NCBI GenBank assembly: GCA_905215125.1
Contig: CAJMOV010000132.1
Location: 1 to 5,921, forward strand
Source of the DNA: an uncultured bacterium
Lineage (GTDB): Bacteria > Bacillota > Clostridia > Oscillospirales > Butyricicoccaceae
DNA: 5,921 nt
Direction: 5' to 3'
How positions within the stretch are numbered: position 1 is the stretch's first letter; each line of letters starts with the position of its first letter. The position numbers and the translations under genes were made by a program. The notes beneath the pieces are model-generated. The model searched no databases. It was not told where the DNA came from and saw only the letters and a list, made by a program, of their open reading frames with translations. Below are positions 5,846 through 5,921 of this stretch, piece after piece.

Positions 5846-5921
5846 ACAGGAAAGCGGCTGTCAGCAGCATGAGGGCAAGGCCAGCCAGGTTGACGAGAAG
5901 GAAAACGGCCATGTACCGCCC
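5844..5921 (-). CDS. C-terminal end of a membrane protein, cut by window edge
   Basis: Reading the minus strand from the right edge, an open frame of 25 residues ends with TAA at 5844-5846. It reads GRYMAVFLLVNLAGLALMLL and ends in TAAFL, a single hydrophobic helix of about 20 residues reaching the very C-terminus. Its convergent position next to a shared hairpin terminator supports a real gene end. Too little is visible to name a family; a frame this short could also be open by chance. Confidence 0.5.
   Translation of the reverse strand, partial: GRYMAVFLLVNLAGLALMLLTAAFL

Overview
The window suggests a GC-rich member of the Firmicutes, most likely an anaerobic, Clostridia-like gut lineage. 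This is an inference from gene content: a ZapA gene directly followed by a long-type U32 family protein, a stand-alone CYTH protein, a DUF3810 membrane metallopeptidase, a lipoprotein-type amino-acid binding protein, strong purine-rich Shine-Dalgarno sites and sigma-A-type promoters. No species can be named. The DNA is almost fully coding; no gap between genes exceeds about 180 bases. No rRNA, tRNA, CRISPR array, insertion sequence, phage gene or riboswitch was seen.

Layout. (1) Positions 1-1378, minus strand: zapA (cell division) followed after 34 bases by a U32-family gene that runs off the left edge. Both are probably read from a promoter near 1443-1470. (2) Positions 1379-1555: a divergent intergenic region holding the zapA promoter, a small GC hairpin in the zapA leader, and a good promoter for the rightward genes. 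(3) Positions 1556-3450, plus strand: a tight three-gene unit made of a CYTH (triphosphate tunnel metalloenzyme) protein, a 67-residue unknown protein, and a DUF3810 membrane protein with an HEWAH zinc-protease motif. Spacings are +4 and -20 bases, so translation is probably coupled. (4) Positions 3451-5807, plus strand: a short promoter region with near-consensus -35 and -10 boxes, then a complete polar amino-acid ABC importer in the order lipoprotein receptor, permease, ATPase. (5) Positions 5808-5921: a strong hairpin terminator shared with a convergent minus-strand gene, of which only the last 25 hydrophobic residues are visible.

How the genes fit together. The importer is self-contained: the receptor captures a polar amino acid outside the membrane, the permease (probably a homodimer) passes it through, and two ATPase subunits drive transport. 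ZapA and the U32 protein are housekeeping genes; the U32 protein keeps the four-cysteine pattern of the iron-sulfur, RNA- or quinone-hydroxylating members. The least understood part is the CYTH / 67-residue / DUF3810 unit, whose joint role is unknown. Overall this looks like ordinary core chromosome with one modest uncharacterised cluster, not a new defence or mobile system.
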